DNA of 48,187 nucleotides from Phoronis australis (lineage: Eukaryota; Phoronida; Phoronidae), in assembly GCA_002633005.1 (NCBI GenBank), contig NMRA01000480.1:1-48187 (forward strand), written 5' to 3'. The notes under the pieces are model-generated. The model had not been told where the DNA came from. It saw nothing but the letters and a program-made list of their open reading frames with translations, and ran no database searches. Positions 44,601 through 47,231 of the stretch are shown piece by piece. Each line of letters opens with the position of its first letter. Positions within the stretch are counted from its first letter, which is position 1. Both the position numbers and the translations under genes were made by a program.

Positions 44601-44677
44601 ACAAAGTTCATGGCCCCCAGTGCTGTTGTCAGGATCACATTTGTTGTGGCTTCCCTGTTTGCCTGGCCTCACATAGG
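5017..44677 (+). CDS. ANKH: ANKH-like (progressive ankylosis) membrane transporter gene, 11 coding exons seen, 3' end outside window
   Basis: Eleven exons with AG acceptors and GT donors join in one frame: 5034-5135, 10546-10657, 16251-16364, 18230-18348, 19404-19487, 21028-21207, 24817-24951, 30340-30432, 30596-30673, 31820-31949, 44554-44677. They give 423 codons plus two bases. Intron phases are 0,1,1,0,0,0,0,0,0,1,2, and every junction keeps the frame. The product is rich in hydrophobic segments. Family matches seen by eye include an N-terminal YWPLL, HVGLVMVHTRKDR, LYLAGLPF, ILCFWWPIAL with SRPVINIFVAR, LAVTYPVAH, CIVPLYIFSFFPIP and APSAVVRITFV. In vertebrates ANKH is a multi-pass membrane protein that promotes release of ATP, pyrophosphate and citrate and so controls mineralisation. 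That role here is inferred from family membership. The human protein is 492 residues, so roughly 70 C-terminal residues are missing, probably beyond the window. The linker between exons 8 and 9 appears about a dozen residues shorter than in human. An upstream 5'UTR exon is likely, because the start exon has its own acceptor. Confidence 0.9.
5034..5135 (+). CDS. ANKH: ANKH-like coding exon 1 (residues 1-34)
   Basis: The exon probably starts at 5017 after a pyrimidine-rich acceptor ending TTTTCAG, so 5017-5033 would be 5'UTR. The ATG at 5034 places Tyr-Trp-Pro-Leu at residues 12-15. Human ANKH has the same motif about one residue nearer the C terminus relative to its start, which supports this start codon. 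The rest is a hydrophobic stretch followed by APDIAEQ, matching the family's first membrane segment. The donor is CAG|GTATTG, phase 0. Confidence 0.88.
5375..5520. repeat. Two direct copies of a G/C-run hairpin repeat
   Basis: A perfect hairpin GGGGGGCT-GT-AGCCCCCC at 5400-5417 is followed by CACTTTTTTTAGTACTGCAC. A second, degraded copy follows at about 5463-5515 (GGGGGCATTAGCCCACCAC, then TTTTTTCAGTGCTGCACCAC). It lies in intron 1 of the ANKH-like gene and is likely a fragment of a dispersed element. Confidence 0.55.
6636..9030 (-). pseudogene. L1/Tx1-type non-LTR retrotransposon, RT to C-terminal domain relic
   Basis: On the minus strand the blocks run in family order from 9030 down. These are KPPTKYLCNLESRHY, FSAEFIKYFWDDLK, GIITCISKPDKPKQF, RNWRPITLLNSVYKLA (about 8690), then DQNDFTKGKYIDE and NAGLLLQFDF (8500-8600). 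A 42-bp minisatellite interrupts at 8250-8453. RT resumes with FPLQRGCRQCD, and where YADD is expected CRDD is encoded (8053-8064). Later come KLAIFGKVTVI, FIWNNKPDMIK (about 7630) and, at the 3' side, YFCKSEGETIEHLFVDC, the terminal Cys/His motif. Multiple frameshifts and stops make it inactive. It sits antisense in intron 1. Confidence 0.85.
8250..8453. repeat. 42-bp minisatellite inside the LINE reverse transcriptase
   Basis: There are about five copies of GCACTGCCTGAAAGATTAAC followed by TTTAATTCTATAATGTACTTAT. On the minus strand each unit encodes 14 residues (LIFQAVHKYIIELK), starting with residues that continue the RT frame. The unit length keeps that frame open. Confidence 0.9.
9031..10545. 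other. Rest of intron 1, no gene seen
   Basis: AT-rich intron sequence with short chance frames only. No inverted-repeat borders or tandem arrays were recognised. The last bases form the polypyrimidine tract and acceptor of coding exon 2. Confidence 0.5.
10546..10657 (+). CDS. ANKH: ANKH-like coding exon 2 (residues 35-71)
   Basis: The acceptor is ATGTTTCAG. The translation opens with ALNRGI, identical to the family at this place. It continues through a DTLAGFGLAFMVVKFL stretch equivalent to the vertebrate helix with the Ser-Tyr-Gly-Leu-Ala-Tyr core. The donor is CTTG|GTATGT and leaves one base (phase 1). A long TC-rich tract begins about 80 bp downstream in the intron. Confidence 0.9.
10738..10986. 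repeat. TC-rich low-complexity tract
   Basis: About 250 bp of almost pure pyrimidine on the plus strand, mostly CTCTCT and CCCT runs with occasional A. It begins about 80 bp after the donor of exon 2 and ends exactly where an inverted-repeat element begins. Confidence 0.9.
10987..12019. mobile_element. Non-autonomous inverted-repeat DNA element (hAT-like ends)
   Basis: The left end begins CAGGGTTTCC and the right end finishes GGAACCCTG, its near inverse. The arms continue in inverse orientation for about 150 bp, including ACATGCTC-like, CACCTAATCGT.ATGGGGAAAA and clustered ATCGCTAGTAAAAATGATCG units (11120-11190 and 11835-11890). A second inner inverted pair carries AAGCTTTCT and ATTTTATCGTGTC (11206-11280 and 11510-11577). 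No transposase is recognisable and no clear target duplication is seen. The CAGGG end resembles hAT elements, which is an inference only. Confidence 0.65.
12020..12889. other. Intron 2 sequence, no gene seen
   Basis: No conserved protein match, splice-framed exon or repeat border was seen. Open frames of 60-140 codons here have no recognisable motifs and overlap each other on both strands. Confidence 0.5.
12890..13615. repeat. Degenerate minisatellite of about 25 bp
   Basis: About 28 units of a variable sequence built on AATGAACACGTACAGATGTA followed by CACAT. Some units have ATAATCACATAACATG inserts. Long minus-strand frames rich in Tyr, Cys and Ile arise from the repeat and are not genes. 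Confidence 0.85.
13627..14998. mobile_element. DNA transposon derivative with 31-bp perfect terminal inverted repeats
   Basis: GGCCCGGTCTCCAATCTCCG plus TACTCAGACTC at 13627-13657 is exactly inverted at 14968-14998. Subterminal regions on both sides are packed with ACTCGAG and TACTCGAA variants. No transposase is seen in the 1.37 kb. The left end directly touches the preceding minisatellite. No target duplication could be assigned. Confidence 0.8.
15345..15590. repeat. 36-bp minisatellite, about 7 copies
   Basis: The unit is TGGTTTGTTTATCTCTGCAA plus TGGTGCAAGCTTTAAT. Because 36 is a multiple of three, all three plus-strand frames tend to stay open. The apparent protein is a 12-residue repeat (FVYLCNGASFNW) with no family match. 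Confidence 0.9.
15872..16061. repeat. 28-bp minisatellite, about 7 copies
   Basis: The unit is GAATACAAGGCAGGTTAGTC plus AGGTCATT, with GAATGC and TCGGG/TTAGG variants. It lies in intron 2, about 190 bp before coding exon 3. Confidence 0.92.
16251..16364 (+). CDS. ANKH: ANKH-like coding exon 3 (residues 72-109)
   Basis: The acceptor is TGTTTTTCAG. The split codon gives alanine, followed by DVRHVGLVMVHTRKDRIKAF, equivalent to the vertebrate loop with VGLVFVNSKRDR. The basic Lys-Asp-Arg cluster is conserved. The exon ends inside a hydrophobic helix (CCITSGIFTTVQVIFG). The donor is TTTG|GTAAGT, phase 1. Confidence 0.92.
16503..16640 (+). repeat. Fragment of the '155-bp-unit' dispersed repeat family
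   Basis: It contains TTTTTTACGTCCACCTCTGT, then ATCTTCATAATT, TTTCATAAAATTTG, TTAGTAAGATGACATCACC and CTGTCAACCAAACC. The same ordered motifs appear in the long copies at 28750-29935 and 41150-42645. Confidence 0.65.
16955..18150. mobile_element. Inverted-repeat DNA element with mariner-style ends
   Basis: A perfect 22-bp pair, CTCAACAAAAGTTTGGAAAT plus TT, occurs at 16966-16987 and inverted at 18116-18137. An inner pair carries CAGTCATTCCCCTTTC (about 17160) and its inverse (about 18047-18062). The interior holds a 50-bp minisatellite and no recognisable transposase. It fills most of intron 3. Confidence 0.65.
17391..17588. repeat. 50-bp minisatellite, about 4 copies
   Basis: The unit is CTGATAGGCAGTAGTGATAG plus CCTGTATTATAGACAATAGT plus CATAGTCTGA. 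The three downstream copies are nearly identical and the first is diverged. It lies inside the inverted-repeat element of intron 3. Confidence 0.92.
18230..18348 (+). CDS. ANKH: ANKH-like coding exon 4 (residues 110-149)
   Basis: The acceptor is TTGTTTTCAG. The exon encodes a short extramembrane stretch with KDLHNV, then MLYLAGLPFIESV. The latter matches the family's FLYLAAFPFMDAM segment closely. The donor is GTG|GTATGT, phase 0. One charged residue pair (KD) before the helix agrees with the vertebrate loop length only roughly. Confidence 0.88.
18714..18958. mobile_element. Short MITE (about 245 bp)
   Basis: The left end CTGGGGCTTGTTCCAAGAAA plus CTGACTTAAG mirrors the right end CTAAGTCAGTTTTCTTGGAA plus CAGGACCCTG. 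The interior is rich in ACTTAAGTC and GACTTAAG motifs. There is no coding content. It lies in intron 4. Confidence 0.75.
19404..19487 (+). CDS. ANKH: ANKH-like coding exon 5 (residues 150-177)
   Basis: This is an 84-bp phase 0-0 exon after the acceptor CATTTTATAG. The translation AKLHEGMLLKEKHSIL aligns without gaps to the vertebrate AWTHAGILLKHKYSFL. It ends with GSLTDVGSQ, where vertebrates have a Ser-Asp-Val-Ile-Ala-Gln ending. The donor is CAG|GTCAGT. The exon is short and lies among minus-strand chance frames, so a gene finder could easily miss it. Confidence 0.85.
19874..20628. mobile_element. Non-autonomous DNA element flanked by TA
   Basis: The ends are CCGGGGTTTTCCGTAGATAA / TTATCTAAGGAAAACCCCGG, inverted with one mismatch and flanked on both sides by TA (19872-19873 and 20629-20630). 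That fits Tc1/mariner-style integration. Subterminal copies of CGTTTATTCGG and CCGAATAAACGCCC are also inverted. An inner inverted pair carries GGTCACGCTAAGGGG (20408 and about 20545). A single n lies at 20471. There is no transposase. It lies in intron 5. Confidence 0.78.
21028..21207 (+). CDS. ANKH: ANKH-like coding exon 6 (residues 178-237)
   Basis: The acceptor is TGTTGCAG. The 60 codons include a hydrophobic helix with TILLLLTSL, the segment LIPVIAVYTGMLARLV (vertebrate LIPILSLYMGALVR), and a YYIKVHPHLKD loop (vertebrate YYKNIHDII). The donor follows VVM at ATG|GTAAAC, phase 0. About 90 bp downstream the intron enters a 60-bp minisatellite interrupted by a small transposon. Confidence 0.9.
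21300..22180. repeat. 60-bp minisatellite, interrupted by a MITE
   Basis: The unit is TTTTATGCAATATTCTCCAA plus AATGGCTAATTGTATTGATA plus TGAGATTTTCAGATACTGTG. A partial unit lies at 21300-21348 and more than five units at 21845-22180. The multiple-of-three unit keeps a 20-residue repeat frame open (FYAIFSKMANCIDMRFSDTV). I do not regard it as a protein gene. Confidence 0.9.
21349..21844. mobile_element. 496-bp MITE with 6-bp target duplication
   Basis: The ends are CAAGGATTGGAAT and, inverted, CAGGGCTTGGAAT. TGTGTT lies on both sides (21343-21348 and 21845-21850), and removing the insert and one TGTGTT restores an intact 60-bp satellite unit. A second copy's right end is at 36344-36506. There is no coding content. 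Its superfamily is not certain. Confidence 0.85.
22181..22828. other. Intron 6 sequence, no gene seen
   Basis: AT-rich with no recognised repeat borders, tandem array or coding motif. Confidence 0.5.
22829..22881. repeat. Perfect 53-nt palindrome
   Basis: A 26-bp arm (ATTTTTCAAGAGTATTATTG plus AGTTTT) is followed by one C and its exact inverse. There are no mismatches. It is AT-rich, so it could extrude as a cruciform or form a transcript hairpin in intron 6. It is not part of any element I could delimit. Confidence 0.95.
22882..23578. other. Intron 6 sequence with a short direct repeat
   Basis: Near 23221-23278 a 28-bp sequence (GAAATTGGTGACATTAAGTC plus ACCTTATT) occurs twice in tandem. 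Nothing else is recognised. Confidence 0.5.
23579..23632. repeat. (TG)n microsatellite with a (TGCG) tail
   Basis: About 54 bp of TG dinucleotides with one TTTG interruption, ending in GTGCGTGCGTGCGTGCGTG. Confidence 0.95.
23800..24245. repeat. 36-bp minisatellite, about 12 copies
   Basis: The unit is TAAATAATTTGATACAAGCT plus CCAGCCTTGAGCAAAG, with deletions in some copies. Both strands keep 12-residue repeat frames open (plus: LIQAPALSKVNN). The frames are a product of the unit length and have no family match. Confidence 0.92.
24817..24951 (+). CDS. ANKH: ANKH-like coding exon 7 (residues 238-282)
   Basis: The acceptor is TTCCATTTCAG. The 45 codons contain ILCFWWPIALVTLVQKVSRP, the clearest family signature in the window, and then VINIFVAR with an acidic SEPDE loop. 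Vertebrates have [20 protein letters not shown] at this place. The donor is CAG|GTGAGG, phase 0. If the donor were skipped, the frame would run 18 more codons into the intron before a stop. Confidence 0.93.
25098..25250 (+). other. Terminal-exon-like segment with polyadenylation signal
   Basis: A plausible branch point (TATTAAC) and acceptor (TTCAACAG at 25090-25097) precede an open stretch ending in an in-frame TAG at 25220-25222, with AATAAA at 25242-25247. One frame encodes LGGATLGGINPKDDEHDIIH followed by VTSEEIK and stop. That frame needs a phase-1 upstream exon, but exon 7 ends in phase 0. Spliced from exon 7 it would give only seven codons (VKHLGTN) before a stop. It may be a shuffled last exon, an alternative end of the ANKH-like transcript, or part of a repeat. 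Confidence 0.35.
25180..26040. repeat. Three partial tandem copies of a module of up to 440 bp
   Basis: CATTCATGTGACTAGCGAAG plus AAATCAA and a stop, then AATCAACTACAATAAAGAA, occurs at about 25192-25250, 25302-25362 and 25740-25798. The following block (ACAGTGCTGGCTGGGTCAGT ... CGTCGTAGC.CAAAATGGAA) occurs at 25515-25680 and 25838-25998. The AAAGCCCGTTCAAAACTCT block ends each copy. The copies are similar but not identical. Confidence 0.85.
26257..26444. promoter_or_regulatory. Two paired YY1-like and ETS-like sites
   Basis: The first pair is GCCGCCATCTTG (26257-26268) with ACTTCCGG (26275-26282). The second is CCGCCATCTT (26424-26433) with CCGGAAGT (26437-26444). Each pair is preceded by a TGCGCCAC block, so they are two copies of one module. 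These match well-known animal YY1 and ETS consensus sites. Function here is inferred and no transcript start is evident. Confidence 0.4.
26550..26593. repeat. Perfect 17-bp stem hairpin, 10-nt loop
   Basis: ATCGGATACAAAATGGC at 26550-26566 and its exact inverse at 26577-26593, with CACCACGTCC between. Confidence 0.95.
26726..26758. repeat. Perfect 15-bp stem hairpin, 3-nt loop
   Basis: TACTTGGCGGAATTC and its exact inverse around TTC. It lies about 130 bp after the previous hairpin and is followed by ordinary intron sequence. Confidence 0.95.
26978..27050. repeat. Tandem duplication, 38-bp unit, two copies
   Basis: CATTTGGGCCCGGTGCCATG plus GCACAGTATCACGGT is repeated once after a three-base TTGT-type spacer, differing at one base (ATGGCA/ATCGCA). 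Confidence 0.85.
27060..28749. other. Intron 7 sequence, no supported gene
   Basis: Apart from the doubtful frame at 27810 there is no family match, tandem array or clear TIR. It is AT-rich with some CA-rich stretches. Confidence 0.5.
27810..28001 (+). other. Open frame with a THAP-like first few residues (doubtful)
   Basis: The frame begins MPHCCCIPGC, recalling the C-x4-C start of THAP zinc fingers at the N terminus of such proteins, with an AAC before the ATG. The remaining 53 residues show no THAP Pro, Trp or distal Cys/His residues and end at a stop, with no obvious splice continuation. It may be an orphan fragment of a transposon or chance. Confidence 0.15.
28750..29935 (+). repeat. 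Long non-coding dispersed repeat, copy 1
   Basis: It starts TATATGTGGGTGCATATTGC plus CGTCATCTC and ends TCAATGCTCCGCAGTGCTCT. It is built of degenerate units of about 155 bp. Each has a TGTATCT block, a GAAATTTGGCA block, a GATGACGATG block and a CTGTGCCCCCTA block. The same start, end and unit order occur at 41150-42645. There is no open frame and there are no terminal inverted repeats. Confidence 0.75.
30340..30432 (+). CDS. ANKH: ANKH-like coding exon 8 (residues 283-313)
   Basis: The acceptor is GTCTTTACAG. The product LAVLAVTYPVAHTFYSGLN aligns with the vertebrate AVAILTATYPVGHMPYGWL segment, and GIRTIVPPF aligns with the following EIRAVYPAF. The donor is AAG|GTATGC, phase 0. The next intron is only 163 bp, the shortest in the gene. 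Confidence 0.9.
30596..30673 (+). CDS. ANKH: ANKH-like coding exon 9 (residues 314-339)
   Basis: The acceptor is TTTCCTGCAG. The 26 codons start ATDSYTRYTLCQLGVF and end MGLASLT, which reads on into LMLLVFF of the next exon as in vertebrate ALSLTLCFVMFW. The donor ACG|GTACAC is weak, but it is the only one that keeps the frame into exon 10. The later GT after TTTCTGAG would give a stop at the junction. The human protein has a longer hydrophilic loop just before this exon. Confidence 0.8.
31030..31265 (+). repeat. Fragment of the same 155-bp-unit family
   Basis: It includes CTCTGTATCTACAAACTTAA, TATTAGTGAGATCA, CTATCCTCCAGTTTTCGG, TGCCACCTGGTGGCCATTTT and CTACCAAACCACTCTAAAG in family order. 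It lies in intron 9. Confidence 0.7.
31820..31949 (+). CDS. ANKH: ANKH-like coding exon 10 (residues 340-382)
   Basis: The acceptor is TTGGTCCACAG. The exon encodes a hydrophobic LMLLVFFIP, a glycine-containing turn, VVIGVTEDIGHL and CIVPLYIFSFFPIP. The last part matches vertebrate CVVPLRIFSFFPVP. The donor CCAG|GTATGT leaves one base (phase 1). The following intron is 12.6 kb and holds the large foldback. Confidence 0.9.
31950..32716. other. Start of intron 10, no gene seen
   Basis: No repeat border, tandem array or coding motif recognised before the TIR element at 32717. Confidence 0.5.
32717..35002. mobile_element. 2.3-kb TIR element carrying a nested foldback
   Basis: The left end TGTGACCCACCACCACAAAA plus TGAATCTTAAGTC is inverted at the right end, ending 35002, with one or two mismatches over about 35 bp. 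The flanks show no clear target duplication. The interior has no recognisable transposase and is interrupted by the foldback at 33730-34427. Confidence 0.8.
33730..34427. mobile_element. Foldback element with arms of about 285 bp
   Basis: The left arm (33730-34016) begins CGGCACTAGTTGGATATAAT and the right arm (34142-34427) ends with its inverse. Arms agree along nearly the whole length, including TTAGGGTCC, TAGACCTACATTTAGTGG, GATAGCCAGATGTC and GCGCCATCTATCGG motifs. The roughly 125-bp loop is rich in GATGACGAT-like motifs. The chance frame at 33898-34122 spans arm and loop. Confidence 0.85.
35080..35886 (+). pseudogene. Non-LTR retrotransposon C-terminus: RNase H domain and zinc-knuckle relic
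   Basis: One frame from 35113 to 35886 carries the end of an RNase H domain (WVRAHVGIGGNEYADRLAK, with the conserved His and Asp). About 90 codons later comes CPECGTDVESPKHL, the Cys-Cys-His part of the terminal knuckle, where the last cysteine is replaced by serine (LVESFPAF). Upstream of it the GHCNLA.HRHITGH pattern fits the family. Only two in-frame stops break it (TAG at 35392-35394, TGA near 35539). This style belongs to I, R1 or LOA-type LINEs. Its last 84 bp are shared with the outer end of the large foldback arm. Confidence 0.75.
36290..36343. other. 54-bp N gap
   Basis: A run of n. The inverse arm at about 43440-43500 is continuous here. It shows that the gap hides the left part of a MITE insertion plus a few tens of arm bases. 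Confidence 0.98.
36344..36506. mobile_element. Right end of a second copy of the 496-bp MITE
   Basis: GACGCAGACGCATGCTACTG, the T-run followed by AGTCCTGATTTTTG, CATTTCAAGGCGGGCATG, and the terminal TTTTTTGTCATTGGTCATTC plus CAAGCCCTG match 21680-21844. The left end is lost in the N gap. The opposite arm of the foldback lacks this insert, so it arrived after the arms formed. Confidence 0.8.
36520..38060. repeat. Satellite of about 180 bp with palindromic GGAACCGTTCC-type core
   Basis: At least five units share this order. It is CTTGAAAGTATC.ATGTGACA, a TAATTA..TGATCA block, GTGACAGTTGCGGAACCGTT plus CCGCATGCGGAAC (the palindrome), GGGGAGCGATTTTCC, AACAGAATGGTTTTGCGGGG, and AAAATGCATTCCATTATCAA. 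Cores lie near 36611, 36786, 37147, 37319 and 37898. Inverted units lie at 42940-43520. Confidence 0.85.
37475..37680. repeat. Duplicated about 105-bp segment across a single n (37570)
   Basis: ATTAGGTGGTCAATATGACA through GAATTAAAGTTGAAATACAT is present before and after the n with only a few differences. The join right at the n suggests an assembly overlap left in place. Confidence 0.8.
38069..38612. repeat. Duplicated about 270-bp segment across a single n (38339)
   Basis: AGCAGAATGGTTCCAGAAAC through TTTTTCGAATGTC occurs at about 38073-38338 and again at 38340-38610, about 97 percent alike by eye. The n is exactly at the junction, so this is probably two alleles joined head to tail. Confidence 0.85.
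38786..38974 (-). pseudogene. Possible LINE C-terminal scrap
   Basis: The minus-strand frame reads YGIVWYSKGVRNELRFLKEF then RQRCIDLENQMW. It recalls the terminal stretch (GFGYVW...FL..FKQRL.D....W) common in RTE- and CR1-like elements of marine invertebrates. The fragment is short and isolated, so confidence is low. Confidence 0.4.
39000..41100. other. Foldback interior, mostly unique AT-rich DNA
   Basis: A (TTA)n-like tract lies at about 39010-39090. No coding motif, TIR or array was recognised otherwise. At 40407-40520 and 40606-40730 a roughly 120-bp segment is repeated around a satellite fragment and a single n (40605). Confidence 0.55.
41150..42645 (+). repeat. Long non-coding dispersed repeat, copy 2
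   Basis: It starts ATATTTATATGTGGACGCAT plus TATGCCGTCATCTCCGTCCG and ends GGAACATTTCAACGCTCTGC plus GTTGCTCTTGTT. Units of about 155 bp alternate, each ending in a CCTAGTGGC-type block (near 41347, 41500, 41650, 41800, 41930, 42090 and 42230). It has the same architecture as 28750-29935. It directly abuts the inner end of the right foldback arm. Confidence 0.8.
44554..44677 (+). CDS. ANKH: ANKH-like coding exon 11 (residues 383-423, last exon seen)
   Basis: The acceptor is TGTGCTTACAG. The split codon gives valine, then AVRGFFTSWLISKKATKFMA (vertebrate [20 protein letters not shown]), then PSAVVRITFVVASLFAWPHIG. The donor ATAGG|GTAAGG leaves two bases (phase 2). The next family segment (HGATLGVGS in vertebrates) is not visible between here and 48187, so the gene is cut by the window edge. 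Confidence 0.92.
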
Positions 44678-44929
44678 GTAAGGAGATAACGCATTGATAT
44701 CTTTTGTTCTTGATACTAAGCTGAAGAAATGCCTGCTAAACTCGTATTTTAACCTTTTTACAGATATTGAATAAGCTAATGCACTGAATCCTCCATTAAC
44801 TTTAAGTACTTTCCTTCCAAGTTAGCTGTATCACTAAACGTGACTAATGCTTTGGCTGTGATAAGTCACATTTGTATGAGACAGCTATCACGGAGCAACT
44901 TACACAGAGCAGCTGATCGGGTGCAAGTG

Positions 44930-45000
44930 TGAGTGTGTGAACATGACTGACATGGGCAAGTGTGTTTGTGTGAACATGACTGACATGGGCAAGTGGCGAC
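44930..45000. repeat. 33-bp tandem duplication
   Basis: GTGTGAACATGACTGACATG plus GGCAAGTGTGTTT occurs twice in tandem, 0.25 kb after the donor of exon 11. Confidence 0.85.
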
Positions 45001-45289
45001 CATTTTTGACTCCGGTTTGATAGGTAGAGTGGGTTGCACTGAATCAGTTGCTTCAGCTTCAACTACACGTTTAAACACAACCGGGGCAGAGTGTAATACC
45101 AAATATACAGGTGATCCGCTGGCATTCCATGTGGTTTTGACGCTTGCTATTTTTTATACGCGAGCATGCGCAGACAGTCTTTGTTTAAGTGACTCATGCT
45201 GGTCCAGTTTACGTTGGAATGTCATGTAAATGCAAATAAAGTGGAGCAAGTGGAGTGTCATGACAACTGACATGGTGACAACTGTCTCT

Positions 45290-45420
45290 GGTGTAAAAGC
45301 ATAGACCACTTAGCCACTCGTCCAGTCGCCAATACGAGTAAAAATGGTGTTGGGCGAGTAGAGGTTCACTTGCCGGTCGCCCCGGTGGTGAGCAAATTTT
45401 CAGCACTATATCGTTTCCCA
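45290..45420 (+). repeat. Direct repeat with 46930-47035
   Basis: The block GGGCGAGTAGAGGTTCACTT ... TCGCCCCGGTGGTGAGCAAA resembles GGGCAAGTAGATTTTCTGGC plus TCACTCGCCCAGCTGGTGAG near 46980, in the same orientation, about 1.6 kb apart. It could be two copies of a short dispersed element, or the two ends of one. Confidence 0.45.
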
Positions 45421-45744
45421 GATGAACATGAATAAATTTTCTCCTCCTTGTGCTGTTTATATCATGAATTTAAGGTTCAGTTTGGTCAGCGTGTCGATGT
45501 TCCTGCAGTAAAAAACATCAGTGCAGTGTGATCCTACTGATTCAGTAGATGTCACCCGTTACGTGATTCGTCTAGACAAAAGATCACAGTAAGCGGTCGT
45601 GCACAAAGGAATTTGTGGACTTGTCCGAAACGAAGAAAAGGTGTTAGAGACGGAAGACCGATCCATGTGCTCAAAGCGAGTGAAGTAACATATTTCTTAT
45701 TTAATGTACAATATCATTTTAGCCAAAACTATTTTATAAATAAT

Positions 45745-46865
45745 AACATTCGTCCTAATAAGCACCCATGCCTCTATAAGCGCGCTCCCCTACTCCGCGT
45801 TTTCAGACTTCGCTAAAATAAGCGTCCAGTCCATGAACGTGTTCATGCGAAAAATGCCATACCTACAGTTCTAAAATTATACAATGTCTTCAATTTATCA
45901 ATAATATCCGACAGTCCTGAAAAATCATTGTGTGCGGAATTTCTAGACCACGAGCTTTGCCGCTATGTCGGTATTAAGCCGTGGCTGTACACTTCAAACT
46001 TCCGCAGTGCCTCAAAAATAGGACGCAAAAGTTTTGCTGATCTTGCGAGGAACCATGTCCCACTGTGGTCAGGCCTTTTAAAATAGACGCAGCATACTTG
46101 TCAATGGGACTGTATTGTATCTTTCCTGTACAGATCTTCTCCCTCAACAGAAATCCAGATTACTTAGTACACGTAAAAACCGCGAATCGAAACTCGACCA
46201 GTGTTAATGAGCATGTGGCCAAGAAGCGTGCACTAGGGCCTACATATATGTGGGCCTGCTACTCTACATATATGTGGGCCTGCTACTCTACATATATGTG
46301 GGCCTGCTACTCTGGCAAATGAACTCTGATGACACGCACGTGCTCATTCACTCACCACACACCTGCAGACTAACTTCAGAACAAATGTCACGTGACAACA
46401 ACGCGTGTTCGTCCAGATTTTTCTCGTGTTGCGGGATGTGATCTAGCGCAGATTTTGACTTAATATGCAGTTAATCCCGATTCCAGAGGAACTTAAAACT
46501 CTTAGGGACGCTATTTGGATTTCAGGTAATTTGTGGAGTCGAAGCTGTATTTTTACTCAAGAATTCAAGTTCCCTATCGACGAGCGCGAGGCTGCGACGC
46601 ATCAGTCGGCAAGTTTTCGCCCTGGGATTTCTGCACTTCTTTTAAAAAAAGATCGTAATTTAACAACAAATTTTGAAAGCAAGGCACCACAGTTTTGTAG
46701 AAAGTCTGTCATAAGTTACAGATATGTCACAGTGTGTAAATTTGGTGAATCCTAGCTTCCGATTTCACCTGTTTCAGAGACCGGGTTTCAACCGCCCTAG
46801 GCTACAACCAGCATCCCCCCTTCCGAAACGAATTTTTCTAAGCACCCTGAGCGCTTATTAGGGTG
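45745..46865. mobile_element. Possible non-autonomous DNA element with short inverted ends
   Basis: The left end CGTCCTAATAAGCACCC and the right end GAGCGCTTATTAGGGTGAG are roughly inverted, about 15 bp, followed by further AAGCG-rich sequence. The interior has a 24-bp tandem repeat and no recognised protein. Borders are uncertain. Confidence 0.4.
46241..46312. repeat. 24-bp tandem repeat, three identical copies
   Basis: TACATATATGTGGGCCTGCT plus ACTC, three perfect copies. The identity suggests a recent expansion. It encodes STYMWACY in one frame, with no meaning I can support. Confidence 0.97.
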
Positions 46866-47150
46866 AGTACAGTAGACCTAATAGATTGTGACATCACCGC
46901 ACGAAATGATGATTTTTATTTACGCTGGCAGCAAGTTTGTGGTGATAGACCCAAACGGCCGGGCGACTGAACTTCAGGCTGGGCAAGTAGATTTTCTGGC
47001 TCACTCGCCCAGCTGGTGAGCAGGGTTTTGAAACCCGGGTATATCCCTGAGACCACCCTACTTGAAACACAGAATCCAGTTTGTGATGGAGTGAGGAGAG
47101 GTGGTTTTGCTGAAACATGCTCTCTTTGGAAGACAGTGCTTAAGGTTATG

Positions 47151-47231
47151 AAGAATGCTATGACTAGTCGGTATACTAAGAACGTTATGACTAGTCCGTG
47201 TGTGAAGAATGTTATGACTAGTCTGTGTATA
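47151..47231. repeat. 27-bp tandem repeat, three copies
   Basis: The unit is AAGAATGTTATGACTAGTCC plus GTGTGTG, with a few substitutions per copy. It accounts for the open plus-strand frame at this place. Confidence 0.9.
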
